Shown piece by piece: positions 1 through 7,214 of a stretch of DNA of 13,928 bases. Location of the stretch: contig JBIICS010000075.1 of the NCBI GenBank assembly GCA_044238735.1, positions 1 to 13,928 on the forward strand. The letters run 5' to 3'. Positions within the stretch are counted from its first letter, which is position 1. Each line of letters begins with the position of its first letter. The notes beneath the pieces were generated by a model, which did not search any database, had not been told where the DNA came from, and saw only the letters and a program-made list of their open reading frames with translations. The DNA comes from JBIICS01 sp044238735. GTDB taxonomy: Bacteria; Bacteroidota; Bacteroidia; UBA4408. The translations under genes were made by a program, and so were the position numbers.

Positions 1-1
1 A

Positions 2-33
2 AAAGTTTAGTGAAACGACTTTCACTAAACTTT
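2..33. terminator. Perfect 14-bp hairpin, probable terminator at window edge
   Basis: Bases 2-15 and 20-33 are exact reverse complements, separated by a 4-nt CGAC loop. The stem begins with AAA and ends with TTT, so the structure could end transcription from either side. It lies about 75 bp beyond the stop of the minus-strand DCC gene and may also serve a gene outside the window on the left. The U-tail is short (TTTC), so termination efficiency is uncertain. A protein-binding inverted repeat is the alternative. Confidence 0.6.
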
Positions 34-109
34 CTTGTAGCCCAATAGCATAAAGGGTTATAGAGCTTTTTACCAACTATTTTTTGCTATTATGCCTTTT
101 TTAGGAATC

Positions 110-511
110 TTATTCCAAAAATTTCTCTCTAATGATCTCGGCAGGCAATAATTGGCATTGATCATTAATTCCAAACCATTTCTTTCGATTTTTAGCCACA
201 AAATCATAAACAAAATCTCTAATAAAAGCAGGAATAATAACTAAAACACTTAACACCTTTATAGGCCCTTTTAAATGCGAAATAATCTTTAATGCAGCTG
301 AACTTTTATAATAAACCCGATTATTATAAATTAAAATAACTGTATCAACTGCTGCCACAAAACTATATTGCGTATTAAGTTTTTGAAATGTAGTTCCTTG
401 CAAAGGCGCAAACTTAAACACATGAAACTTGTCGTTTTTCAAAATAAATTGAACAAAACGGCTACACAATCCACATGCTCCATCGTAAAAAACTACATTT
501 ATATTTTGCAT
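110..511 (-). CDS. DCC family thiol-disulfide oxidoreductase-like protein (DUF393)
   Basis: This is a 133-residue protein of the DCC/DUF393 family, named for its N-terminal D-x-x-C-x-x-C motif, seen here as D10, C13 and C16 in the stretch FYDGACGLC. The C-terminal family signature is also present: Y102-D103, A106, N108-R109 and W112-F-G114. The family is thought to be thioredoxin-like and redox active, but substrates are generally unknown. There is no signal peptide, so it is probably cytoplasmic; a hydrophobic stretch at about 86-97 could touch the membrane. I chose the ATG at 511. The frame stays open to a GTG at 532, but that codon lies inside the terminator hairpin of the upstream gene and would add seven residues (MAFLLNK) before the conserved core. 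The terminator suggests it has its own promoter or depends on read-through. Family assignment is firm; physiological role is not. Confidence 0.9.
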   Translation of the reverse strand: MQNINVVFYDGACGLCSRFVQFILKNDKFHVFKFAPLQGTTFQKLNTQYSFVAAVDTVILIYNNRVYYKSSAALKIISHLKGPIKVLSVLVIIPAFIRDFVYDFVAKNRKKWFGINDQCQLLPAEIIREKFLE

Positions 512-520
512 TTTATTTAA

Positions 521-545
521 CAAAAAAGCCACCTGTAGGTGGCTT
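521..545 (-). terminator. Rho-independent terminator of the lipoprotein gene
   Basis: On the minus strand an 8-bp GC-containing stem (AAGCCACC paired with GGTGGCTT, loop TACA) is followed directly by a run of six T. It starts 7 bp after the TAA of the lipoprotein gene and ends just before the ATG of the DCC gene. It therefore separates the OmpA-lipoprotein unit from the DCC gene. Confidence 0.85.
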
Positions 546-551
546 AGTTAA

Positions 552-1508
552 TTAATTATATTGATAAATTTTTTGACCCGTTTTGTTTTTGAATTTCCAT
601 TCTACTTTAAAACCCCACGGACAAGAATTGGTAACAACGTTGCCCGATTGATCTACACCAAATGTAGCGGCAAAACTAAATTCTTTATCTTGCACCTGTA
701 CATCTAATTTTCCTGATGTTGGCTTATTTGCTCCGCAGGTACTGTTCCAAACAACAGGGTCTAAAACCTGACTGGTATAATTATTGCCTTCTTTGCTTAC
801 ACCCCAATTTTCTAAATTGTTTAAACCGTTATAAGTCCCTTCTCCCTCACCTTTAGCCGTTAACACGTTATTAGACCAAGTGTAGGTAAATTTTCGCGAT
901 AAATTACAAGTAGCCACTTTACCGTCGTCAAAAGTAACTTTTAAATTGGTAGCCTCAACCTTATTAACCAGCTTTGGAGAGAGTGCAAAAAACAAAGTAA
1001 CCCAATTTCCTCCCTCAACATTAGTAACGGTAGAGCTTCCATCAAAAGTTAAACTTTTATTATCCGAAGTACGTTTTATTTTATAGCCCGAAAAATCTAA
1101 TTTTAATACGGCACCGGCATCACGCCATCTTTTGCCAGATAAAAAATCCATTAACGAAACTTTTATGATTCCGCTCCTAATTCTGGAATTGCAAACAGTT
1201 GTTCCATCGAAATTAAAAACTAGAACTCCCTGACTTTTTTGAGTGGTATCAATTGTAAAACCACAAGGCGTAAAGGCGAGGGCAGATGGCATACCGGACA
1301 CTCTTCCCCCTAATGAGGGATTATCTGATATTGCTTTGTTTGCATCATCAACAGCTCCGTCCATTTCCGCCTGCACATTTTTATTATCGTCGGTTACTGA
1401 AGCGGTTTCATTTCTAAATTCACGGTTTTTTTTACAAGACGTAAAGGCCAATGTTAAGGCCATTAAAACGCAAAATGTAAGTATTAATTTTGGCTTTATT
1501 GTTTTCAT
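552..1508 (-). CDS. Lipoprotein of unknown function
   Basis: A 318-residue predicted lipoprotein that I do not recognise as a named family. It begins MKTIKPK, followed by a hydrophobic segment and a lipobox ending F-T-S-C25, so signal peptidase II would leave Cys25 lipidated; lysines follow at +2 and +3. The mature part has an acidic, low-complexity linker (about 30-65), then a region rich in beta-type sequence with five cysteines (C82, C106, C201, C258, C296), which suggests extracellular or periplasmic beta domains. There is no T9SS sorting domain. The frame extends upstream to 1616, but that extension overlaps the end of the OmpA gene and places the signal peptide internally, so I chose the ATG at 1508. 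It follows the OmpA gene by 40 bp and is followed by a terminator, so the two are probably one transcript. Lipoprotein status is well supported; function is unknown. Confidence 0.85.
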   Translation of the reverse strand: MKTIKPKLILTFCVLMALTLAFTSCKKNREFRNETASVTDDNKNVQAEMDGAVDDANKAISDNPSLGGRVSGMPSALAFTPCGFTIDTTQKSQGVLVFNFDGTTVCNSRIRSGIIKVSLMDFLSGKRWRDAGAVLKLDFSGYKIKRTSDNKSLTFDGSSTVTNVEGGNWVTLFFALSPKLVNKVEATNLKVTFDDGKVATCNLSRKFTYTWSNNVLTAKGEGEGTYNGLNNLENWGVSKEGNNYTSQVLDPVVWNSTCGANKPTSGKLDVQVQDKEFSFAATFGVDQSGNVVTNSCPWGFKVEWKFKNKTGQKIYQYN

Positions 1509-1548
1509 TTGCTTTAAATTTAGTTTATTGAATTTACAATTTTTTTTG

Positions 1549-3519
1549 TTAGTTAGCTGCAATTTTAAATTCAGTTCTTCGGTTATTAGCCCTGCCATTC
1601 TCAGTTTTATTATCATCTATAGGTTGCGCATCACCGTAGCCTACAAATTTTAAACGATCAGCCAAAACACCCTGTGATATTAAATAATCGAAAACCGCTT
1701 TAGCTCTGTTTTCGGATAAGGTTTTGTTTTTAACCTTATCACCCACATTATCGGTATGACCGGATAATTCAATTTTAACCGTTGGATTAGCATCTAGAAA
1801 TTGTTTTAACTTATTAAGTTCCACGATAGATTGGGATTTTAAATCGAATTTACTGGTTTCGAAAAACACATTCTTAAGCACCACCCGTTCACCCGGTTTT
1901 ATGGGTGTTAAAGGAACCTCTTTTACATAAGGCGTATTGGATTTTTGAGTTTTAAGACTAAAATTATCAGAATAAAACAAATATCCTTGTTTAGATGCAT
2001 TTAGAGCATAATCTCGATTAGGAGGAATACATACTAAAAATTCGCCGTTAGTTTCATCCGAATAAGACTCAACTATTGTTTTCTTGGTTTCTAAATCGAT
2101 TAACTCAAACCTGGCACCCAATGGTTTTTTAGTTGAACTATCGTATACCTTACCTTTAAAGTAAGTGATACTTTGAGCGCGAACATTAAGAGGTAATTCA
2201 AACGAATAGATATCCCAATCGCCAAAGCCTCCTGTTCTTTCGGAGGCATAATAGGCTTTATCACCCTTAGATGAAACACTTAAGCCGAATTCGTCGCCAT
2301 TGGTATTTATAGGAAAACCAAGATTTTTAGGTGTGGAAAATTTTCCTACACTATCCATTGTACTCATAAACAAATCAAAACCTCCCATTCCGTTATGCCC
2401 TTTAGAAGCAAAATAAAAAGATTGGTTATCCGGATGAATAAAAGGGCTCATCTCATCATCGGGGGTGTTTACTGTTGGTCCCAAATTGATCGGATTACTC
2501 CACATACCATCGTTGCCAATTGATGATTTCCAAATATCCATCCCTCCTAATCCATTAGGCCTGTTACTTAAAAAATAAATGGTTCTGCCATCGGAGGACA
2601 ATGTGGGCTGAGAGTCCCAATACTTGGTGTTTAAAGGGGTCCCCATGTTTCGGGGTTCCGACCAGGTATTCCCTTTTTTTATACTAAAAAACAGATCGCA
2701 ACTTCCCTGCCCGCTTCTTCCCTCAGGATAACCATAAACTTTATCGGCACAACCGGTAAAAACCAGCAACTGTCCATCCGGCGATAAAGCTTGTGCACCT
2801 TCATTTGCAGGTGTGTTAATGGGGTATCCTAAATTTTTGGCTAGCAGCCATTCATTTTGTAAAAATTTAGAAACATAAAAATCCTCTTGCGAATTACCTC
2901 TTGACATTTCTTTTGAAGAATCGCGTAAAATAGTTCGGGCAAAAATTAACATTTGCTCATCGGCACTAAACGCAGGAAGATAATCCTTATAAGCGCTATT
3001 AATATTTTTACCCAAATTAACCGGATTAAAAGGAACCGGATTTTTAACCGCATAAGCAGCAAATTCGCTATTGCGTTTTATCTTTTCGGCCTTAGGTTTA
3101 GTTTGTTGGTTTAAATTGGGTAGTTTAAGGTAATCGTTAGCGTTGTTGTTAGCATCGCTGTATAGGCCTTTCTTAAATTGCAACTCGGTCAAGATATACA
3201 ATGCACTGGGAAAATATGATTTATCAATGGAGGCCATTTTATTTAAATATTCGATTGCAATATCTGTTTCACCCTTATTCTCGTGCAAATTGGCCAACAT
3301 AAAAAAAGCATCCAGAAAATGAGGATCAATTTTAACCGCTTCATCTAAACACTTAAAAGAAGCCTCTAAATCGCCTTCGTTAAACTTAACCTGGGCTTTT
3401 TCAAAGAGGTTTATTGCTTTTTTGTTAGTGGAATAATATTCGCCTGGGCGAGGTTGGGCATATAACAAAACGGCATTTAAGAAAACTGCTATAAATAACC
3501 CCAAAGTCAATTTCTTCAT
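1549..3519 (-). CDS. TPR / PD40 beta-propeller / CRD / OmpA-family outer-membrane protein (PorE-like)
   Basis: A 656-residue exported protein with a signal peptide (residues 1 to about 21, ending LLYAQ). TPR-like helices lie at about 34-130. A WD40-like (PD40) propeller covers about 165-440, with repeated blades of the form P-x-x-S-x-D-G followed by an aromatic strand and GGxDIW or GGFDLF. A carboxypeptidase-regulatory-like beta-sandwich lies at about 453-520 (FKGKVYDSSTKKPLGA). An OmpA_C peptidoglycan-binding domain covers about 545-655, with the expected D590 (GHTDN) and R605 (SENRA). This order matches PorE (PG1058) of Porphyromonas gingivalis, a T9SS component thought to tie the secretion complex to peptidoglycan. 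Bacteroidota carry several paralogues of this build, often beside porP/sprF, which is absent here. T9SS membership is therefore possible but unproven. The signal peptide has no lipobox. Confidence 0.9.
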   Translation of the reverse strand: MKKLTLGLFIAVFLNAVLLYAQPRPGEYYSTNKKAINLFEKAQVKFNEGDLEASFKCLDEAVKIDPHFLDAFFMLANLHENKGETDIAIEYLNKMASIDKSYFPSALYILTELQFKKGLYSDANNNANDYLKLPNLNQQTKPKAEKIKRNSEFAAYAVKNPVPFNPVNLGKNINSAYKDYLPAFSADEQMLIFARTILRDSSKEMSRGNSQEDFYVSKFLQNEWLLAKNLGYPINTPANEGAQALSPDGQLLVFTGCADKVYGYPEGRSGQGSCDLFFSIKKGNTWSEPRNMGTPLNTKYWDSQPTLSSDGRTIYFLSNRPNGLGGMDIWKSSIGNDGMWSNPINLGPTVNTPDDEMSPFIHPDNQSFYFASKGHNGMGGFDLFMSTMDSVGKFSTPKNLGFPINTNGDEFGLSVSSKGDKAYYASERTGGFGDWDIYSFELPLNVRAQSITYFKGKVYDSSTKKPLGARFELIDLETKKTIVESYSDETNGEFLVCIPPNRDYALNASKQGYLFYSDNFSLKTQKSNTPYVKEVPLTPIKPGERVVLKNVFFETSKFDLKSQSIVELNKLKQFLDANPTVKIELSGHTDNVGDKVKNKTLSENRAKAVFDYLISQGVLADRLKFVGYGDAQPIDDNKTENGRANNRRTEFKIAAN

Positions 3520-3531
3520 ATCCTAAAAATA

Positions 3532-3563
3532 CAAAAATTATACCTTAAAGATTGATAAACAAT
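3532..3563 (-). promoter_or_regulatory. Candidate Bacteroidetes-type promoter for the OmpA gene
   Basis: The minus strand reads ATTG, 17 bases, then TATAATTTTTG, ending 12 bp before the ATG at 3519. This resembles the TTTG / TAnnTTTG pattern but with an imperfect -33 box and imperfect spacing, and it would give a very short leader. It is a weak prediction. Confidence 0.3.
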
Positions 3564-3612
3564 TGAACTTTATAATAATTTAGAATTAATAAAACTTATC
3601 ATTTATATTCCC

Positions 3613-3642
3613 TTTTACTTTATAATATGATTTAAAGTAAAA
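3613..3642. repeat. AT-rich 10-bp inverted repeat between the LamG and OmpA genes
   Basis: TTTTACTTTA (3613-3622) and its exact complement TAAAGTAAAA (3633-3642) flank a 10-nt spacer in the 215-bp gap between two minus-strand genes. It is about 92 bp after the LamG stop and about 94 bp before the OmpA start. There is no T-run behind it on either strand, so it may be a poor terminator or an operator. In such AT-rich DNA it could also be chance. I see no small gene in this gap. Confidence 0.35.
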
Positions 3643-3734
3643 TATTTTCAGTCTATACTAATTATCCTATCAAAGAGATTGGCTTAAATCAGAATTATAT
3701 TAATTAAAAGTTGAACTGAAAAAATTTATCAAAA

Positions 3735-4685
3735 TTATAGCTTTATAAACTTTATCGTTTTGTTTTCTGATTTAACAAAATAGATTCCTGATTTTAAATC
3801 CTCAACATTTATATATTCTCTGCCGGATTTAACTATTACGGTTTTAACAACAGAGCCACCAATATTTAAAAATGAAACAGCATAAGGTTTAGAAAAATTT
3901 TCATTTACTATTAAAATATAATCAGCAGCAGGATTGGGTGAAAATTGAAATTTATCCAGATTTTTTTCTTTTATACTATTTGTACAAGTTAATGATGAAA
4001 CAGCCCAAACATTAACACCATTGGAAACTGTTCCATTTTGAGCATTTAGCGAGGCATCTAATATACTTGATCCCGAACCTTCGTTAAATTTATAATACCT
4101 ATTTAATCCAGTTTCATTTCCATCTAAAATTGAGCACTTATTCATGCTAATATCCGGCGAACTTCTTACCAGGCTCCAAACTCTTAATTCTTCTATTTTT
4201 CCGGCAAAATATTCACTCGTTCCTCTTGAACCAATAGAATAGCTTCCTGAAGAAGAAAATGAATAATTAAATTTTTCTTTGGAATCAAGCACACCATCTA
4301 TATAAAACCTTACAGTATCTTCTGTACCATTAAAAGTTACTGCCAGATGATGCCAAAGAGTATCTGCTACAGATCCAGTTGATGAAGCTTCAGATACACC
4401 TACTTTGGTAAATTTCAACTTATTTGCTTCAATATAAACACCCCAGCCATCCGTATTTATTGACATAAACAAACGGTCTTTACCAAACTGAGATATTGAA
4501 GATGCCCTTTTTGCCCAACATTCAAATGTAAAATTTGGTGTTTCTATGGAATTGGAAGGATTGGGAATAGTAACAAAATCAGAAGTTCCATTCAGATTTA
4601 GTAACTTATCAAAATTCTGAGCATAAGATATAGCTACAGAAAATAAAGAAAATAGAATAGAAATTTGAAAGTAGATTTTTCTCAT
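3735..4685 (-). CDS. LamG-like jellyroll domain protein with T9SS type A sorting domain
   Basis: A 316-residue secreted protein. A signal peptide (residues 1-22, MRKIYF then a hydrophobic core ending SYAQ) is followed by a LamG/concanavalin A-like jellyroll domain at about 25-172. Typical motifs are present: LNGTSDFVTIP, FTFECWAK, WHHLAVTF, FYIDGVL and the closing KIEELRVWS. The C-terminal 70 residues form a T9SS type A sorting domain: FSPNPAADY at 248-256, then a GG turn and DLKSGIYFVK before a basic end. It should cross the outer membrane through T9SS and be attached to the surface or released. LamG domains often bind carbohydrate, but no catalytic domain accompanies it, so the ligand is unknown. 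It is monocistronic as far as can be seen and divergent from aconitase across 146 bp. Two cysteines (184, 234) could form a disulfide. Confidence 0.9.
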   Translation of the reverse strand: MRKIYFQISILFSLFSVAISYAQNFDKLLNLNGTSDFVTIPNPSNSIETPNFTFECWAKRASSISQFGKDRLFMSINTDGWGVYIEANKLKFTKVGVSEASSTGSVADTLWHHLAVTFNGTEDTVRFYIDGVLDSKEKFNYSFSSSGSYSIGSRGTSEYFAGKIEELRVWSLVRSSPDISMNKCSILDGNETGLNRYYKFNEGSGSSILDASLNAQNGTVSNGVNVWAVSSLTCTNSIKEKNLDKFQFSPNPAADYILIVNENFSKPYAVSFLNIGGSVVKTVIVKSGREYINVEDLKSGIYFVKSENKTIKFIKL

Positions 4686-4831
4686 TTGTTTTTTTAAAGA
4701 TCAAAGATTAAAATTACCGATTTTAAACCATTCCACAAAAAAATCGCATTCAGAATTAAAATAGTATTTCTACACATAGAAAATGAGCATGATTTTACTA
4801 AATTCGTAACCGTTAGAAAAACCCCAAAATT

Positions 4832-7099
4832 ATGGCTTTTGATATAGAAATGATTAAAAAGGTGTATGCCGAAATGCCCGCAAAGGTTAGTGCTGCACGC
4901 AAAACATTAGGTCGCCCTTTAACGCTGGCCGAAAAAATTCTTTATGCACACCTTGACGGAAGTTTACCGTCGTTAGCATACGAAAGAGGTAAATCCTATG
5001 TAGATTTTAATCCTGACCGTGTTGCCATGCAAGATGCTACTGCACAAATGGCCTTGCTTCAGTTTATGCAAGCCGGCAGACCAAAAGTTGCTGTTCCCTC
5101 ATCGGTTCATTGCGACCACTTAATTCAGGCAAAAGTGGGTGCTAAAACCGATTTAGAAAGAGCAAAAAACGAGAGTGAAGAAGTATTTAATTTCCTGGCC
5201 TCTGTTTCCAATAAATATGGAATTGGTTTCTGGAAACCGGGAGCAGGAATTATTCATCAGATTGTTTTAGAAAACTATGCATTTCCGGGCGGGATGATGA
5301 TTGGAACCGACTCGCACACCGTTAATGCAGGTGGTTTAGGAATGATAGCCATTGGAGTTGGCGGAGCAGATGCTTGTGATGTAATGGCGGGTTTACCCTG
5401 GGAATTAAAAATGCCAAAGCTTATTGGAATTAAACTTACCGGAAAGTTAAACGGATGGGCAAGTGCTAAAGATGTAATTTTAAAAGTTGCCGGTATTTTA
5501 ACTGTTAAAGGCGGTACTGATAAAGTAATTGAGTACTTTGGTGAAGGTGCTATTGCACTAAGTTGTACAGGAAAAGGAACTATCTGTAACATGGGTGCCG
5601 AAGTGGGTGCTACCACTTCTACTTTTGGTTACGATGATAGTATGAGCAGATATTTAAAAGCTACCGGACGCGCTGACGTAGCCGCTTTGGCAGATGGAAT
5701 AAAAGAACATCTAACCGGAGACCCTGAAGTTTATGCTAATCCGGCTAACTATTTTGACGAAGTAATTGAAATTAATTTATCGGAACTAGAACCCCATGTT
5801 AACGGCCCTTTTACCCCTGATTTAGCTACGCCTATTTCTAAACTAAAGGAAGAAGCCGAGAAAAATGGTTGGCCTTTAAAAGTGGAAGCAGGTTTAATTG
5901 GATCTTGCACCAATTCCTCTTATGAGGATATTGCGCGTGCGGTTTCGCTTGCCAAGCAGGTATCAGCAAAAGGCCTAAAATCGAAAGCTGAGTTCATGAT
6001 TAATCCGGGTTCTGAGCAAATTCGATACACTATTGAGCGCGATGGTTTCCTTAAAGTTTTTGACGAGTGTGGTGCTACGGTATTTACCAATGCCTGCGGT
6101 CCATGTATTGGAATGTGGGATCGTGTAGGTGCTGAAAAACAGGAAAAAAACACAATCGTTCACTCCTTTAACAGAAATTTTGCCAAACGTGCCGATGGTA
6201 ATCCAAACACCTACGCGTTTGTTGCCTCTCCAGAAATTGTTACGGCTTTAGCTATTGCCGGCGATTTAGGTTTTAACCCCATTACCGATACTTTAACCAA
6301 TGAAAAAGGCGAGAAAGTAAAATTGGATGCACCTAGTGGAGATGAATTACCAACTAAAGGCTTTGCTGTTGAGGATGCCGGCTACCAGGCACCCGCTGCT
6401 GATGGCAGCAATGTTAAAGTCTTGGTTGAACCTACTTCAAAGCGTTTACAATTACTAGATCCATTTGCACCCTGGACTGGAACGGACTTTAAAGGTTTAA
6501 AATTATTAATTAAGGCTAAAGGAAAATGTACTACCGATCATATTTCCATGGCCGGTCCTTGGTTAAAATTCCGTGGGCACTTAGACAATATTTCGGATAA
6601 CATGCTAATTGGGGCTGTTAATGCTTATAACGGTAATACTGACTCCGTTAAAAACCAATTAACAGGTGCTTACGAATCGGTTCCAAAAGTACAGAGACAA
6701 TATAAAGCACAAGGAATTGGTTCTATTGTTGTAGGGGATGAAAACTACGGTGAAGGATCTTCTCGCGAACATGCCGCAATGGAGCCTCGTCACTTGGGAG
6801 TTAAAGTGGTTTTAGTTAAATCATTTGCCCGTATTCACGAAACAAACCTAAAAAAACAAGGGATGCTGGCTTTAACTTTTGCCAATGCAACCGACTATGA
6901 TAAGATTCAGGAAGACGATCAAATAGATGTTTTAGGTTTAACCTCATTTACACCGGGTGTCCAGTTAACCCTGGTTTTAAATCATGCAGATGGCTCTAAA
7001 GACGAATTTAAAGTGAACCACAGTTATAATGCCCAACAAATAGAATGGTTTAAGGCCGGTGGGGCCTTAAATATCATTAGGGCATCCGTTAAAGCCTAA
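4832..7099 (+). CDS. acn: Aconitate hydratase, mitochondrial-type
   Basis: A 755-residue aconitase that interconverts citrate and isocitrate via cis-aconitate in the TCA cycle, using a [4Fe-4S] cluster in the cytoplasm. Cluster ligands are C359 (GLIGSCTNSSYED) and C422 and C425 (NACGPCIG). Active-site segments CDH (94-96), GTDSHT (158-163) and EGSSREHAA (641-649) are all present, and the swivelling C-terminal domain is complete (about 540-755). Length and sequence resemble mitochondrial aconitase (ACO2) rather than the about 890-residue AcnA/IRP type or AcnB; long stretches such as RPDRVAMQDATAQMALLQF-like and KGKCTTDHIS are shared. No other TCA gene is adjacent. The ATG at 4832 is the natural start, aligned with the family. 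It is closed by a strong terminator, so it is probably transcribed alone. A weak TAAATTCG at 4799-4806 could be its -7 box, but no good -33 box is visible. Confidence 0.97.
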   Translation: MAFDIEMIKKVYAEMPAKVSAARKTLGRPLTLAEKILYAHLDGSLPSLAYERGKSYVDFNPDRVAMQDATAQMALLQFMQAGRPKVAVPSSVHCDHLIQAKVGAKTDLERAKNESEEVFNFLASVSNKYGIGFWKPGAGIIHQIVLENYAFPGGMMIGTDSHTVNAGGLGMIAIGVGGADACDVMAGLPWELKMPKLIGIKLTGKLNGWASAKDVILKVAGILTVKGGTDKVIEYFGEGAIALSCTGKGTICNMGAEVGATTSTFGYDDSMSRYLKATGRADVAALADGIKEHLTGDPEVYANPANYFDEVIEINLSELEPHVNGPFTPDLATPISKLKEEAEKNGWPLKVEAGLIGSCTNSSYEDIARAVSLAKQVSAKGLKSKAEFMINPGSEQIRYTIERDGFLKVFDECGATVFTNACGPCIGMWDRVGAEKQEKNTIVHSFNRNFAKRADGNPNTYAFVASPEIVTALAIAGDLGFNPITDTLTNEKGEKVKLDAPSGDELPTKGFAVEDAGYQAPAADGSNVKVLVEPTSKRLQLLDPFAPWTGTDFKGLKLLIKAKGKCTTDHISMAGPWLKFRGHLDNISDNMLIGAVNAYNGNTDSVKNQLTGAYESVPKVQRQYKAQGIGSIVVGDENYGEGSSREHAAMEPRHLGVKVVLVKSFARIHETNLKKQGMLALTFANATDYDKIQEDDQIDVLGLTSFTPGVQLTLVLNHADGSKDEFKVNHSYNAQQIEWFKAGGALNIIRASVKA

Positions 7100-7105
7100 C
7101 TATAT

Positions 7106-7140
7106 AAAAAAAAACCGGTTTTTAAAACCGGTTTTTTTTT
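7106..7140 (+). terminator. Strong terminator after aconitase
   Basis: A 16-bp stem pairs 7106-7121 with 7125-7140 around a TTA loop. The centre is CCGG against CCGG, flanked by nine A on the left and nine T on the right. It starts 7 bp after the aconitase stop. Because of its symmetry it could also work on the minus strand, but no minus-strand gene points into it. Confidence 0.9.
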
Positions 7141-7159
7141 ATTTGCCCCATCTATTAAT

Positions 7160-7191
7160 ATTGCGTTTGTGATTATCATTTAATATCTTTA
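7160..7191 (+). promoter_or_regulatory. Candidate Bacteroidetes-type promoter for the SUMF1-repeat gene pair
   Basis: ATTG (7160-7163), 20 bases, then TATCTTTA (7184-7191). Each box differs by one base from TTTG and TAnnTTTG, and the spacing is right. It lies just after the aconitase terminator and about 24 bp before the ATG at 7215, so the leader would be short. This is a prediction only. Confidence 0.4.
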
Positions 7192-7214
7192 TTAAGATTT
7201 TAAAATGAATAATT

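Noticed and set aside
1243..1653. Plus-strand 136-residue open frame
   Set aside because: It runs antisense through the start of the lipoprotein gene and the end of the OmpA gene, with no recognisable domain; it is a shadow of those genes.
4686..4831. Divergent promoter pair between the LamG and aconitase genes
   Set aside because: Only partial boxes are present (TAAATTCG for aconitase, TAATCTTTG on the minus strand) without properly spaced TTTG elements, so no call was made.
5275..6163. Minus-strand open frames inside aconitase
   Set aside because: They are antisense to a fully conserved enzyme and resemble no protein family; coding shadows.
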